Positions 1-11,130 of a stretch of DNA of 64,000 bases are shown here, one piece after another. The notes beneath the pieces were generated by a model, which was given only the letters and a program-made list of their open reading frames with translations, searched no databases and was not told where the DNA came from. A program made the translations under genes and the position numbers. How positions within the stretch are numbered: position 1 is the first letter of the stretch; every line of letters starts with the position of its first letter. The DNA lies in NCBI GenBank assembly GCA_002633025.1, contig NMRB01000092.1:396204-460203 (forward strand), in the 5' to 3' direction. The DNA comes from Notospermus geniculatus (taxonomy: Eukaryota; Nemertea; Pilidiophora; Heteronemertea; Lineidae).

Positions 1-13
1 GGGGGGGGGGGGG
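1..13. repeat. Poly-G run at window edge
   Basis: The window opens with 13 G residues. It may be a homopolymer tract or an assembly edge. It has no coding meaning. Confidence 0.8.
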
Positions 14-282
14 CGAGACTAATCTTTATATTTCATCACTCGAAAAAATAGAAAAAACAACAATGCGCATGCGCAACCTTGAATATCCTCGCATTTTAAA
101 GTCAAAATTCTTTTTTAGCAAAAAACTGACGAAGCATATACAGAATAACTAACAATCAGAACCATTTAGTTTTCTTATGTGCTCATACTGCATAAACACA
201 TGATTAGAAAGTTTGATTTTGAGTAAGTGATGTGCAGGTTCCGAGAATGCCAAAAGTGTACCAAAGTTAGTGAGGAGACTTG

Positions 283-412
283 GCAGCTCCCCCAATAAAA
301 TTCCCAAGTGACGTCACTGGCAGAATTCCTCCAAAAATGGCGGACAACACCGGTCCTACCAAACAAGCCACGACTGCAGGCGGCGCAGGTTGGTAGGATC
401 AGGTACTAGTCC
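283..412. repeat. Dispersed repeat, inverted copy of 34.3 kb
   Basis: About 130 bases here are the reverse complement of roughly 34288-34418, sharing words such as GGAGGAATTCTGCCAGTG and CCTACCAA. The distant copy lies inside the inverted-repeat unit at 34259-34753, so this is probably a fragment of the same transposon family. The rest of 14-640 shows nothing I recognise. Confidence 0.6.
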
Positions 413-640
413 ACTTTATCTCCGGGCTTTCGCTCATGACTGCGGCTTTGTACCAACATACTACCGGTGTGACACCTGTCTAATATCGGAGAAATTCCAA
501 GGAATGAAAGTCCTCAATACTAAGCCCATGCCCTGTCACTGGTGCCAAGAATGATGACGTCATTCCCGGGAAATACAAGACACGCGCTTTTCGACGACAT
601 CTGGGAATGGGGATCCCCCTCCTTGACAAGTTATATATCG

Positions 641-2348
641 GGTGTCCCCCAAAAAGTGGAAACATTTTGTCTCGCAATATCTCACGTATTTGACAGCCAA
701 AATCTTTCACAATTCACAGAGACCACTTTCAGCATATGGCCAGCAACCCCTGCAAACATCAAAGGTATCCGATATAATTCCTGTGAGTACTGTTCAAATC
801 AAAATTGCATGTCCAAAAATACAATATCAGAGAAAATTACCTATTTCAACCAATGTTCGATGTGTCCTTCATCCTCTTCTACCACCATTCTCAGCCGTTT
901 CTTCCATCCTGGAATGCTCTTACGAATTTCGATTAAAGGAGCACGGTATTGGATCTCAAATGCGTTATTTGACCGCCGACATAGAGGGAGCCACCTAGCG
1001 GCAGTAAGACGAACTACAAAAATGCACTACAAAATGTACGCAGTAAATCGCGTCACTCGCCAAAACGTAGTTAGACCCTCGGGTTGGAGAGTGGCGCGGT
1101 GACGCCGGCTGTCGAGAAAAAGTGGCAATACCGTGCTCCTTTAATGAAATTTCTTCCCAAGAAACTAGGATCTTGTCTTTTAACTCCTCCTCTTTGAATT
1201 TTTTTATTTCGTCCGCGATACACCTTTTCTTTGAGAGAGTTCCATATCGAGTAGTCCAAGTGGTTGCAATCAGGGGTGGCCGCATAGAAACCCCGCTAGC
1301 GCTAGCGGAGCCCATCTGCCGACAGTGCTGTACATTTTTCCATGCATTTTAACACCGATAGGCTGTCGAAGCACTAGCGGAGTTTCTATGCGGCTACCCC
1401 AGGACTTCGAGGACCCCCTCCAAGTAGGCTTGTATCACACGACTGGTATGGGATGGGGCTCCACTGATTGACAGATGATAGTGCCTGTATGCAGTAGAGA
1501 CAGGCCCGCATCATCAGCTTGTCAGGTGACGCAATTCTGACATTTCTGATATTGCATTTTTCAACATGCCATTTTTAATTGAGTAGTGCATCCAGAATAC
1601 GCGGCGGATATTTTTGATTTTTTTACAGTAGATTCAAAACATTACCATCTTAGGAGATGCAAAATATCATTACATTCCATTGAAGGGAAAAGTGGGTTAT
1701 GCATAGATAAATTTGTTCCACTTTTTGGCATGTTGAAAAATGCAGTGTCAGAAATGTCAGAATTTCGTCACCTGACAAGTTGATGATGCCGGCCTGCCTG
1801 CATACAGGCACTATCATCTGTCAATCAGTGGGCCCCCTCCCATACCAGTCATGTGACCTAAGCCTACTTATAGGTGGCCACTCCAGAGTTTATCACGAAA
1901 GATGAGTCCTGAGTCCTCAAAGTACTGATTGCAACCCCATGGACTACTCAATATGGGACTCTCTCAAAGAAAAGGTGTATCACGGATGAAATTTAAACAA
2001 ATTCAAAGAGGAGGGGTTAAAAGGCAAGATCCCAGATTCTTGGGAAGAAATTTCATTCGTCGAAATTCGCCAGAGCATTTCAGGATGGAAGAAACGGCTG
2101 AGAATGGTGGAAGAAGAGGGTGAGGACACATCAAACATAGGTTAAAATAGGTAATTTTCTCTGATATTGTATTTATGGAAATGCAATTTTGATTTGGACA
2201 GTACTCACAGGAATTATACCCGATACCTTTGATGTTTGCAGAACTTGCTGACGATATGCTGAAGGTGGCCTCTGTGAGTTCTCAAAGATTTTGGCTGTCA
2301 AATAAGTGAGATATTGCGAGAAAAAAGTTTCCACTTTTTTGGGACACC
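641..2348. mobile_element. Foldback-type transposon with ~0.6-0.7-kb arms
   Basis: The left arm (about 641-1572) and right arm (about 1727-2348) are inverted copies of each other, beginning GGTGTCCC and ending GGGACACC, with a spacer of only about 150 bases. The left arm is interrupted by a 204-bp TTAA-type MITE at 937-1140, and removing it restores arms of similar length. Flanking bases are similar but not identical (TATATATCG left, TGATATGCG right), so a decayed 9-bp target duplication is possible. No intact protein is encoded; the ORFs inside are arm shadows. Long arms would fit a non-autonomous Mutator-like or foldback element, but the class is not proven. Confidence 0.75.
937..1140. mobile_element. 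204-bp MITE, TTAA target duplication
   Basis: Inverted ends AGGAGCACGGTATTG and CAATACCGTGCTCCT are flanked by TTAA at 933-936 and 1141-1144. A second copy of exactly the same length lies inverted at 39776-39979, also flanked by TTAA. TTAA duplications are typical of piggyBac and Kolobok elements. It is inserted inside the foldback arm, so it is younger than that element. Confidence 0.85.
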
Positions 2349-3786
2349 TGATATGCGCCCGGGAAGTTGCTGGGTTCGCCTGGCTATCGGCTGATGATTA
2401 AATTTGGAAGACGGACTCGACCTGCAATTCAAAACTCTTCCTCTTGCGTCAAAAATAGGTGTTACATTTGCTTCTTGAGAGGCACAGGTAGTCGCTCCAA
2501 TTTTAGGGCGGCTTTCCATCGGAACTTTCAGCGCGCGAGTTTTGTAACCTTTTCCATTCACGCGTTACAACACAGGATAGTTGGCGCCGAATTGGTACTG
2601 CCCTCGTGTTCCCCTGACGATATGCGGCCGCGTACAAACTTTCAACATGGCTCAGAAATGTTTTCTCTTGGGAAGAAGCTGCTCTACAGACCTACAATAT
2701 ATTCGCATTATAGTACATGTATTGTCATTATCACTGAGCGATATCAATGAAAATTGCGGAAAAAAGTGCATTATTGTCAACTGTCCTTCAAGTAAACAGT
2801 ATAGTCTCCTGTCCTTGTCTCATGCATAGGCCTCCCGTGGAGGTCTCCATGGGCCTAGCGAGCCCTTACACTCAGTAGGGATTCAAAGAGATTAGCCCAG
2901 AGTAATCGGCATAGGGGTACTCTGTACTGAACCTTCAGATCACTGTGTACTAAAGAAACACTAGCACAATAGGAACATGCGCAATTTATGAGGCAACCAA
3001 CCCCAGTCCTTAAAAAATGCCTGGAATAACGGCATTCTTTGAGATTTTACAAGTCACAAGCCAAAAGGACTTCAGTAAGATACAAATTCAACCCAGACTT
3101 TAATAGGCCAACCACCTCATAACCATGCAGTACCCCGGCTAAGAACAGTAGTATAGGCCTACAAACAAACAATTGGAACACTTGGCACTGATATGTGATC
3201 GGTGTCTTTTGTTTTTTTATGTACATGAATAGAGCCCAGGTGGTGGAGAGCAGTGAGTCAGAGTCCAATCCAATCCAATCCAGTATTTCTCAGTCCAGGG
3301 TTTTCGAATACCCAAACGGCTAAACGAAAATGACTCGGCTCGACTTTTCCGCGCGTGGAAACGCTCAAATGGAAAGCCGCAAGCAGTTGCATGATGGACT
3401 AAAACCCTTTTCACACGATCAAATTTGTCAGCATTTTGGGGCAACATGCCAATTAAGTGCCTGCGTACGGCGGGTAGCGCATATTCAGGACTTGCAGAAG
3501 ATTTGTTGAAAACTTTGTGCATGTGAAACGCATCTTGACACACCAAGGCCTACGGTCACTTCGCCCTCCGACTACGCTCTCTTCACCCTTGACATTTTCC
3601 CTACTGAATTCCACTCCCAGCAGGTTGTGCCGTTTATCATGCTCAGCCCTACTGTCATCAAAAATAATCCAGAGCAAAATATTTCACCAAAAAAAACATA
3701 TTCAACGTAACGCATACCTGTGTTCTTTATTACTTGATATCAAAATCCTTCATTTTACAGCATAATTCGTCAAAAAACGATAATTA
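2349..3786. other. No gene or clear element seen
   Basis: Short ORFs here have no start context, splice signals or recognisable motif. A small direct repeat of CCAAT words occurs near 3263-3280. I see no other structure. Confidence 0.5.
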
Positions 3787-4176
3787 GGGAGTTTTCGCAA
3801 ATCTGACGAAAAACGAAGTACGAAATACGAAATTGGACGTCATATCCATGACGTAATGTATTTCAGGAAATGCCTGGTACCACAAATATCGCCTGCTGCA
3901 AGAGCGTCTTTTAGCGTATGACGTTAGAACGACAGAGGTACGGTGTATATTAAACTTTGAAATTTATCTTTCGTTTCCACTTCGTTGATACGAATTGGAA
4001 ATATAAAAAATCAAGATGCGCCATAACACTTTCGATCTTACATGACATGCTAAAAGACGCACTGGCAGGAGGGACATTTGTGGTGGCAACCATTTCCTGG
4101 AATACATTACGTCATGGATATGACGTCCAATTTCGTATTTCGTACTTCGTTTTTCGTCAGATTTGCGAAAACTCCC
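3787..4176. mobile_element. 390-bp palindromic MITE, TA target
   Basis: The ends GGGAGTTTTCGCAAAT and ATTTGCGAAAACTCCC are inverted for well over 80 bases and flanked by TA at 3785-3786 and 4177-4178. The start GGGAG(T/G)TT is shared with elements at 5911, 6049, 7026, 14257 (as its reverse complement, AACTCCC), 32996 and 35296. TA flanks suggest mobilisation by a Tc1/mariner-type transposase. Confidence 0.85.
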
Positions 4177-4290
4177 TATTGTTTGTTAAATTGCGACGAA
4201 CATCGATAGAAAGAAGAGCCAAATTGAGAGCCAATCAAAAAGTCCTCGCATACATTAGTAGTCCACTGACATCTAAACTTCGACGCAATA

Positions 4291-4441
4291 GAGTGTTTGC
4301 ACGTGACGTCACAGCGGCCATGTTGGAGGTATACAACAAAAGAACAGACTTTCAAAACAATCGGAAGTTAATCTCCATAGACCGTGACTGGCGAAAAATT
4401 CTTTTGTTTATACCTCCAACATGGCCACCGTGCAAACACTC
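4291..4441. mobile_element. 151-bp MITE, TA target
   Basis: Inverted ends GAGTGTTTGCACG and CGTGCAAACACTC are flanked by TA on each side (4289-4290, 4442-4443). The arms continue inwards through a GGCCATGTTGGAGGTATA word and its complement. Confidence 0.85.
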
Positions 4442-4443
4442 TA

Positions 4444-5050
4444 TTGAGCAGACTTGAAGCCAAGTAAAACATGAATGACATCCCTTTCCCGGTCATAGTT
4501 GACACAAACAGGCCCTTCCCTGTGATGCAAACACATGAATAGTATCCTTCTGATGTGAAGCTAGCGACGAAAGATTGTATTTTCCACAAATTTCTGAATC
4601 CAAGCGACATATCGAAGTTCTGAAGCCGCCATGTTTGCTCTGTTGATTCACCTCGAGCCTAGGTGTATTCGGTTACATACACTACGTATTTCGTGTACTT
4701 GCGTTCATTGCTCAGTTCCTGGAGGCGAGGTAATAGCTCAGAGAGCGCTCTGATTGGCCACTCGTCTTCCGGGGGTGGCAGTGAGAGTGGAAATGTGGGT
4801 AGTATCAGGCAAGGGTGGATTGAGCGAGAGTAGGAGTGATAGGAACACTTGTCAGGGCAAGATGGTGAAACGGGCTTTAGAGAAACAAAAAACAGAGAAA
4901 ACCGTTAAAAAAACATTGAACTTAAAAGTATGTACTCACCTATAAGATCCTACATGTAAGCCGGACAATACTGCAATTCTTTAGCGACCAAGGTGGAAAC
5001 ACTACCGAAATTCTCGTTTCTTCGATTTGCACGTACAGCCTTCTTACAGC
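4444..5050. other. No gene seen
   Basis: Nothing recognisable apart from weak ORFs lacking any supporting signal. Confidence 0.5.
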
Positions 5051-6048
5051 ACAGGGCACAGTTGACATCCCTGAAATCGCGCACCCTACGCGAATCATTT
5101 GCGTAGGGTGCGCACAACTTAATCGTCACACTGCGCGCAACGTTCGCTTAGGCTACGCGCAGGGTTCGCGTGGCCTACGTGCGACCTTCGCGAAGAGACC
5201 AGGGGACAGATTTACGAAAGCCTCGCTAATAAAATAGCGTACCCGCAAATACCTCGCAAAGGAAAATGTCGTATTTACGACGGCCGCGCATCGCAAAAAT
5301 TCGCAAGTAAAACGCTAAATTTAGCGAATTCGCTGTTTCCTCGCAATAGTTCGCACAATTGTGGCGTCATATTTACGAACGCTTCGCTATCTTTGCGATC
5401 GCGCCAAGCCTGCGCAAACGGTTCGCTAAAGGCACAATTTTAGCGGGAGGTCTGGAGGTCTCGCTAAAGCCTAGGTCACATATCCACTCCGGGGCCCGTA
5501 CGGCGAGTAAAAACAGACATTTTGACCAATTTCTACGGTCCCCAGTTTCATCTAGTTTAATTTCCGCTTATCCATTGAGGCGATTTCGGCATAATTCAGC
5601 TTAGATCTGAGTTTCAGTCTCAAAAATCCACAGCAAGCCGCTGGGTGGGGAAAATCGTACGGCGCCCGGTGCATTTGTGAGTTAGGCTTAAACTGTGCGA
5701 GACTAACATCATGACGTTACTGCTGGCTGTGGAAGAGGAAATGCGGCGGAATTTACGTCGCGAGAGGGTGACCTGAACTGATTTACTCCATTAGAGACAT
5801 TTACTGACTTAAGGTAATCCAAAAGGTATAGGATGCCGAGACATGTGATTTTGGAAGTACTGAATTTAATTCAGGGTGAACTCGAATCGCCAATACATTT
5901 ATAGGCGATAGGGAGGTTCCGCAACATCTCCGAATAACGAAATAAGAATATGTTTCCATTATGACGTCATTACTTTTACGTATGACGTTGCGTCTCTTTC
6001 GTGACGTTGTGCAAATTCGTTTCGTCTTGACGAGGATTACCGTTAATA

Positions 6049-7020
6049 GGGAGGTTTCGCAGCCTTACGAACTACGAAAACCGAACACGAAAAGCGTAAT
6101 ACGTCATCAATTTTTGCCTATTTCAGTTCGTAGGTGGACGTTCGTTGTTCGTCGACTCTTGTACAGGGGCAATTTCCATTGTCAAACTAGACCACTTTTT
6201 TCGGTTCGGCCGAACGCGCAGTACGAATTACGAGATCAGTAATGGTTTGTGTAAGACGTAATCATTTTATGTGTGACTAGATGTCGGATTTCGTCTTTGG
6301 TAGATAGAAGGCACGAAGATTTTGCAGATTTGTCGTGCGTTTTGCGTCGAAGAGCCAAGTCCGAACCGAACTCTGACATTCAATCAGAACTTCAATTCAG
6401 CCTATTCCATACAAAAAAAATTATAGTCATAGACGGGATTCGAACCGTCGACCTTCTGATTTGCAGTCGACCACTCAATCCACTCAGCCAACGAGCCAAC
6501 TCAGTCATGATTTGTGTTCGTCATAGGCGTAGGCCTTCGAGTTAGAAAACCTTGGAAGCCTACCATCAAGTTCGGTGGGCGCCGCAATGGGGAAGACGGT
6601 GAAACAAAGATAACAGAGCGTGGGTTCGATTCCCAGCTGGGTCTAGTTTTTTTTTTCTTTCAAAAAATTGTTCAGCAGGAGCTCACCAGAGGATGTTGAC
6701 ACCTCCACAGCTCGAAGACAAATAAGAGAAGATGGCGCCCCCTGGCCTATCATGTTCTGAGCCTACGTTTGAGGTGTTGGCAGGGTGTTTGATCGTGTAC
6801 AGCGGGCATAAGCTCACAGCATGCTCCACTCCCGGCTCCACTTCATCTGCAGTCGCCAATTGTAGTAAAAGCGCCTTCTACGACAGCTACTGCGCATGTA
6901 ACGGGCATTCGTATTTCGTATTTCGTATTTTATGCGAAACCAAAAATTTTTGCTTAATACGAAATACGAACTCTATTTTCGTATTTCGTGTTCGTAGTTC
7001 GTCAAGTTGCGAAACCTCGC
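6049..7020. mobile_element. MITE 2 of an entangled trio, TA flanks
   Basis: Left end GGGAGGTTTCGCAGCC and right end TTGCGAAACCTCGC pair over about 45 bases (shared core GAACTACGAA and its complement TTCGTAGTTC). TA lies on both sides (6047-6048, 7021-7022). It sits inside MITE 1 and carries tRNA-like sequence at 6428-6500. Confidence 0.7.
6428..6500 (-). repeat. Degenerate tRNA-like segment
   Basis: On the minus strand an A-box-like TGGCTGAGTGG is followed by a B-box GGTTCGAATCC at normal spacing, and the anticodon-loop position reads GCA (Cys). The anticodon stem has at least two mismatches and the acceptor ends do not pair, so this is a tRNA pseudogene or SINE head, not a working tRNA. A second B-box-like word, GGGTTCGATTCCC, followed by a T-run lies on the plus strand at about 6622-6655. 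Confidence 0.55.
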
Positions 7021-7025
7021 TAATA

Positions 7026-7716
7026 GGGAGGTTCTGCATCGTCACGAAGTACGAATGACGAAACGATTTCAGGACGTTCATGCCGTACGTCATCACACTG
7101 TTTATTCGTCTAGAGTCGGTGGTGGTCCTACTTTCGGCCGTGTGAACCATCTGACAACCTCCATTTCACACCACTTCATTACCTCACACTGACATTTCAA
7201 GCATTTAATCCACTGCTAAAGTACGCCAGGTGTATCCAATTGTCAGCTCTATACTGAGGCAGGCCCAAGAAAACATTTCTTGTAAGTGAAAGACTCGTTA
7301 TTCGTACCTACGAAGACCTACAGCCATCCTCGTCAAGACGTCAGGAAAACTACGCAACGTCATACGTCAAAGTGATGACGTCATAATCAAAGCATATGCG
7401 TAAATCGTAATGAGGAAGCGTTGCGGAAACTCCCTAATGTACGAATTACGAATCGCTAATTTTCATTTACAACAAATATATTTGGGGCTTTTCTGAGCAC
7501 ACGGGTGATAATTGTGTATACCTGGCACACTTAGCGGTGGACTAATGCTTGAAATATCTGTTTAAGGTAATGACGTGCTGTTAGAGAGGTTGTCACATCG
7601 TTGACAAGGCCGAAGATCACCACGGATTTAGACGAAGAAACCGAGTCATGACGTAACTTCATCAACTTGCTGAAATCGTTTCGAGATTCGTTATTCGTGA
7701 CAATGCGGAACCTCCC
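7026..7716. mobile_element. MITE 3 of an entangled trio
   Basis: Left end GGGAGGTTCTGCATCGTCAC and right end GTGACAATGCGGAACCTCCC pair, and the arms continue with CGAAACGATTTC and its complement. TA precedes the left end (7024-7025); the right flank is TG, so one side has decayed. Its left end lies inside MITE 1 and its right end outside it. Confidence 0.65.
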
Positions 7717-8096
7717 TGCACCATCCAAACTTAAGAGGATTACTAGTACATCACTGGCGATTATGCTCTCTGTACACGCTGAATGAAGGCCACAAAATAA
7801 CAGCTTGCGATCCTTCGCAAACGGCGCGATAACTACTAGTATATAATAGCGAAAGGTTTGCGCAGTCATTGCGAAGCGTTCGCAAATACCAACAATCGCT
7901 AAGTAATCGCACTCGCAAAGCTTCCGCAAAGCCCTCGAGTCGCTAACATTTAGCGAGGCTTTCGTAAATCTGGTCCCAGAGTAGTTCGCGCACACTTCGC
8001 GCACGGTTCGCGAATTATTCGCGCACGTCACGCGCATGTTGCGCGATAGAGCTGCGTACGCTGCGCGAAGCAAATTGGATGTCAATTGTGCCCTGT

Positions 8097-9218
8097 AGTA
8101 TATTATATATAAGAACATGAAATATAAACGGGTTCCTAAGGTGAAAGACATCGCTACCGGATTCGTACCCACGGACCCACGCATTAGGTATCAATTGCCA
8201 GCACTAAGGGGCGCACCCCTTAACCACTACTTGTTAAAATGCCTTAACCACAGCCTCTTAAAGGGACTCTAGAGGGAACCGGCTATTAGGCTACTATGAG
8301 TACCAGCTGGCGCCACTGGTCAAGCACGTCCAGGGCAGAATCGCGGGAAATTCTATAAATAGCTCTGGGGAACCCATGATGTTGTCACGTCAGCCATGGA
8401 ATTCCGAGCGTTAAAAATAGACACACCTCATGGAAAAGCTCCACGGGTCTGGCGGAACAAACTACTAATGCAATTAGATTTACAATAATTATCCTATTAC
8501 ATGTACCTCAGAATACTCAGAGGTTTATTGTACACAGTGGTTTGCACAGTTGGGGCATTATGTTGGGGTCGGACGTGAGCCAAAGGAAAGCTGAAGTTGA
8601 CTTTTCTCAATGCTTCGAGCATAGAGAAAGTCTAACGTTTATGAAACTCTGAGTGTCAAATAGATTATACAGGGTAGTCAGGGGTTTGAGAGAAATGGAC
8701 TAATTGGAAATATAAAGATCTTGGTCAGATTTGTGCATTTGAAGATGTGTTATAGCGCCCGTCGAATCAGAAGCAGTGCACTGTACACTTCATTAACCGA
8801 GTTCTCGGGGGAAAACTTGATGATAAAGCTTTGTTTTCTCATGGACACTTTGTTTTCTGGAAAGGCTGAATTTTGGGGCATAGGTTTCGGAGGGGTGTTC
8901 ATTGGCGGGAATTTGGGCAACACCATAGAACGGCATCATTTGCACTGAACCATGCCCAGTCCATGCAGACGGGTATTGGTAAACACAGAAATCAAGAAAT
9001 GAAGAAATCGAGAACTCCCAAGATCGATTAGCTAGACCTCGCGCGTGTAAGGCCATATAACTAAAATGTTTGATTAGCATCTTTCCACTCTCAACTTTTG
9101 ACGAAGGCGGGAGATTTTTAAAACGTTTTATTGAGTTTGAGGATGCAACTTAGTATGGTAACCACGGTAACCATCTTGATGAGGCCGAATTTGATTGGAT
9201 GTCGTGCACTGAAATATA
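8097..9218. other. No gene; partial MITE end near 8252-8320
   Basis: TTAAAGGGACTCTAGAGG at about 8256 followed by GCTATTAGGCTACTA resembles the left end of the TTAA MITE at 21792-22005, so this may be a solo end. The rest of the stretch shows only unsupported ORFs. Confidence 0.5.
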
Positions 9219-9596
9219 AGCCGTGTTTACACCTGAGGAAATTGCCGGACCTGACCCGGCTCTGACCCGCCTTTTTTGCGTTTACACCTATGAAAATCGG
9301 ATCCGGATTAAAAATTGCCGGACTAATTTAGCCCGCTTTCGGTCGGCGGGTCTGATCCGGATTATACTTTAGCCCGGCAATTTCAAAGGTGTGGACAGAA
9401 AAATGCCGGGCTAAAACGTTTACTGAGCCCACCGACAGGTGTCGGTCTGCTAAAATTGAATGGGTGGTGTGTCTATAAATAGCATGGCCAGCGTTCAATA
9501 TCGTGAGACGAATAATAGGTGTGGACAGAAAATTCAATGCATCCGGGTTAAATTCGAACCCGGGCCTGGAAAAATTGCATAGGTGTTAACACGGCT
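9219..9596. mobile_element. 378-bp MITE, TA flanks
   Basis: Ends AGCCGTGTTTACACCT and AGGTGTTAACACGGCT are inverted and flanked by TA. The interior has further complementary words built on CCGGGCTAAA and CCGGATCCGG. A related design (AGCCGTCGTTACACT) is seen at 40788-41182. Confidence 0.75.
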
Positions 9597-9975
9597 ATAG
9601 AGGGCCCACAAAGAATGACCTTGACCTTTGAAGTGACCTTGACCTCAACTAGACCCAAAAGAGGGCGTTACTCTATCATCTTAGTTCCAAATTCCACCGC
9701 TAGGGGTGCAAAGTCGCGGATGATCACTCGGGAGTACTCGGGCATCTTCGGAATACTTCGGAAATGTTCGGCAATTTCCGGTTTTTCGGCCATAACTTTT
9801 TTGTCTTTGATCGGAATCGGTCGGAATCTTCGATGACGTCATCACTGACCTTTGACCTTTCATACTGACCACTGACCTACTTTAAAAAATGACAGGAAGG
9901 AAGAGGAATCATGGGTCCGGACTATCTATTTTCGGACTGACGCATATTCTGAGCTTGTGTACACCACTGATCATG

Positions 9976-10081
9976 TCATTTTTGTACCGAAAATGCAATG
10001 CAAAATCCGGTTAATGTGTGGTATGAAAAATAACGTTGTCGTAAAGTTTTGGTTTATCGTTTGATTTCGAAACCTCCCCAA
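9976..10081. repeat. Truncated half of a TA-type MITE
   Basis: The segment from TTTTTGTACCGAAAATGC to TTTCGAAACCTCCCC matches the right two thirds of the complete element at 32996-33145. The left end is missing. Confidence 0.7.
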
Positions 10082-10249
10082 TGAAATACAATACAACGTA
10101 CCTCCCAATCACACAAATTATAAAGGGCGTACAATGCCAAAAGAGGAATGAATTTCTATTGAAAACAGGTTAAAGTCAAAAATCACCGTTTATTCTTGAC
10201 GGATCAAGAAAAGCTTCTGTAACTTTTTAGCGTCACTTCTTACCTAATC

Positions 10250-10547
10250 AAGGTTGAATTTGCGGGGAGAATACTTGTTTGTGTACTTCTAATTTTGTGC
10301 TCGCGTCTTTCGACCTCAAACCGCAAGCTAACCACAGCGTGTGCCATATATGGTCATCGCACTACACGAGAAAGAGATGTACACGAAGCACTACGTTCAA
10401 ACGGTCGTGAGAGATAGTTTTTACCATAGGGTACCTGTACACCAAATTTCAAGTCTGTAACCCAAGCGGTTTAGAAACGTGCCACCCCTGTTAACGACGA
10501 CGGACGACACACCATGGGAGAAGCTCACCTCACAGAGGTGAGCTAAA
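10250..10547 (+). repeat. Possible retroelement 3' end with terminal hairpin
   Basis: The segment ends in AGCTCACCTCACAGAGGTGA followed by GCTAAAA, a short hairpin and an A-rich tail. A similar arrangement (GCTGACC/GGTCAGC then GAGCTAAAAA) closes the stretch at about 23510-23552. Non-LTR elements often end in such hairpins, but no reverse transcriptase is present here. Confidence 0.35.
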
Positions 10548-10944
10548 AAGTTTGATTTTTAGTGTTTTTTTTCTGATGAGCTATTACATAATTACGGTAT
10601 TTTCAAATTTTCAAAATTTTGATGCAGAAATATGACCAACAAGATATACTTTCATGTGGAACAAACCGTGTTAAAATTGGCCCAGGTGTATTTGAAATAT
10701 TCAAAGTATGAGGTGTAGATAAACTAATGTCCATGACTGTACATATGTGTGCATGTACACTTTCAGTCGTGTCATTGGCACTGTACGCATGCGGTGCCTT
10801 ATTCGATGAAGTAATCACATCACTGCGCATCAAACTTCTGTCGTGATGCAAAGGATTGCGGCCATTTTCTTTCTCACTACCCGGAAGCTAAGTTTTCGTT
10901 TTAGTATCAGTCTGGCCTAGTTGGTTATGTGGGTTAGACAGAAC

Positions 10945-11127
10945 AGGTAAATATCAAGAAGTCAACTTCCAGGACTTAGCAAATTTTCGACCCCAACCGG
11001 AGTCCTCTTCAGGCTGGCACTTTTCCACACCACTAGCTCAAAAGCTGGTGTGGAAAAGTGCCAGCCCTGGTTGGGGTCGAAAATTTCCTAAGTCCTGGAA
11101 GCTGACTTCTTGATATTTACCACTTTG
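10945..11127. repeat. Near-perfect palindrome carrying the CTGAAGA-stem-GAAA motif
   Basis: GTAAATATCAAGAAGTCA at the left mirrors TGACTTCTTGATATTTAC at the right, with arms of about 80 bases around a CTAGCTC centre. Each arm contains one copy of the dispersed AAATTTTCGACCCCAACC motif also found at 15842, 19881, 35535 and 43566. Confidence 0.8.
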
Positions 11128-11130
11128 TGT

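Larger units (their letters stand above)
5911..7434. mobile_element. MITE 1 of an entangled trio, TA flanks
   Basis: Left end GGGAGGTTCCGCAAC and right end GTTGCGGAAACTCCC are flanked by TA (5909-5910 and 7435-7436). About 130 bases of the arms match, including TATGACGTCAT and GTATGACGTTGCGT. It is interrupted by MITE 2 (6049-7020). Confidence 0.7.
5051..8096. mobile_element. 3-kb element with long GCGCGAA-rich inverted arms
   Basis: The left arm (5051 to about 5480) starts ACAGGGCACA and the right arm (about 7790 to 8096) ends TGTGCCCTGT. The arms align over a few hundred bases, sharing CAGATTTACGAAAGCCTCGCT and then drifting. Each arm contains a degenerate array of words such as TTCGCGCA, GCGCGAAC and TTCGC. 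The interior is largely occupied by three MITEs. No clear target duplication was found. A 217-codon minus-strand ORF across the right arm is a by-product of the repeat, not a gene. Confidence 0.65.

Noticed and set aside
3957-4457. 166-codon plus-strand ORF
   Set aside because: It spans two MITEs (3787-4176 and 4291-4441) and their flank, with no supporting splice site or motif.
6428-6500. Functional tRNA-Cys gene
   Set aside because: A and B boxes are present but the anticodon stem and acceptor stem do not pair, so it was kept only as a tRNA-like repeat.
7531-8184. 217-codon minus-strand ORF
   Set aside because: It runs through the right arm of the 3-kb element and part of a MITE; its sequence follows the TTCGC-type repeats and shows no domain. 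It is a by-product of repeat composition.
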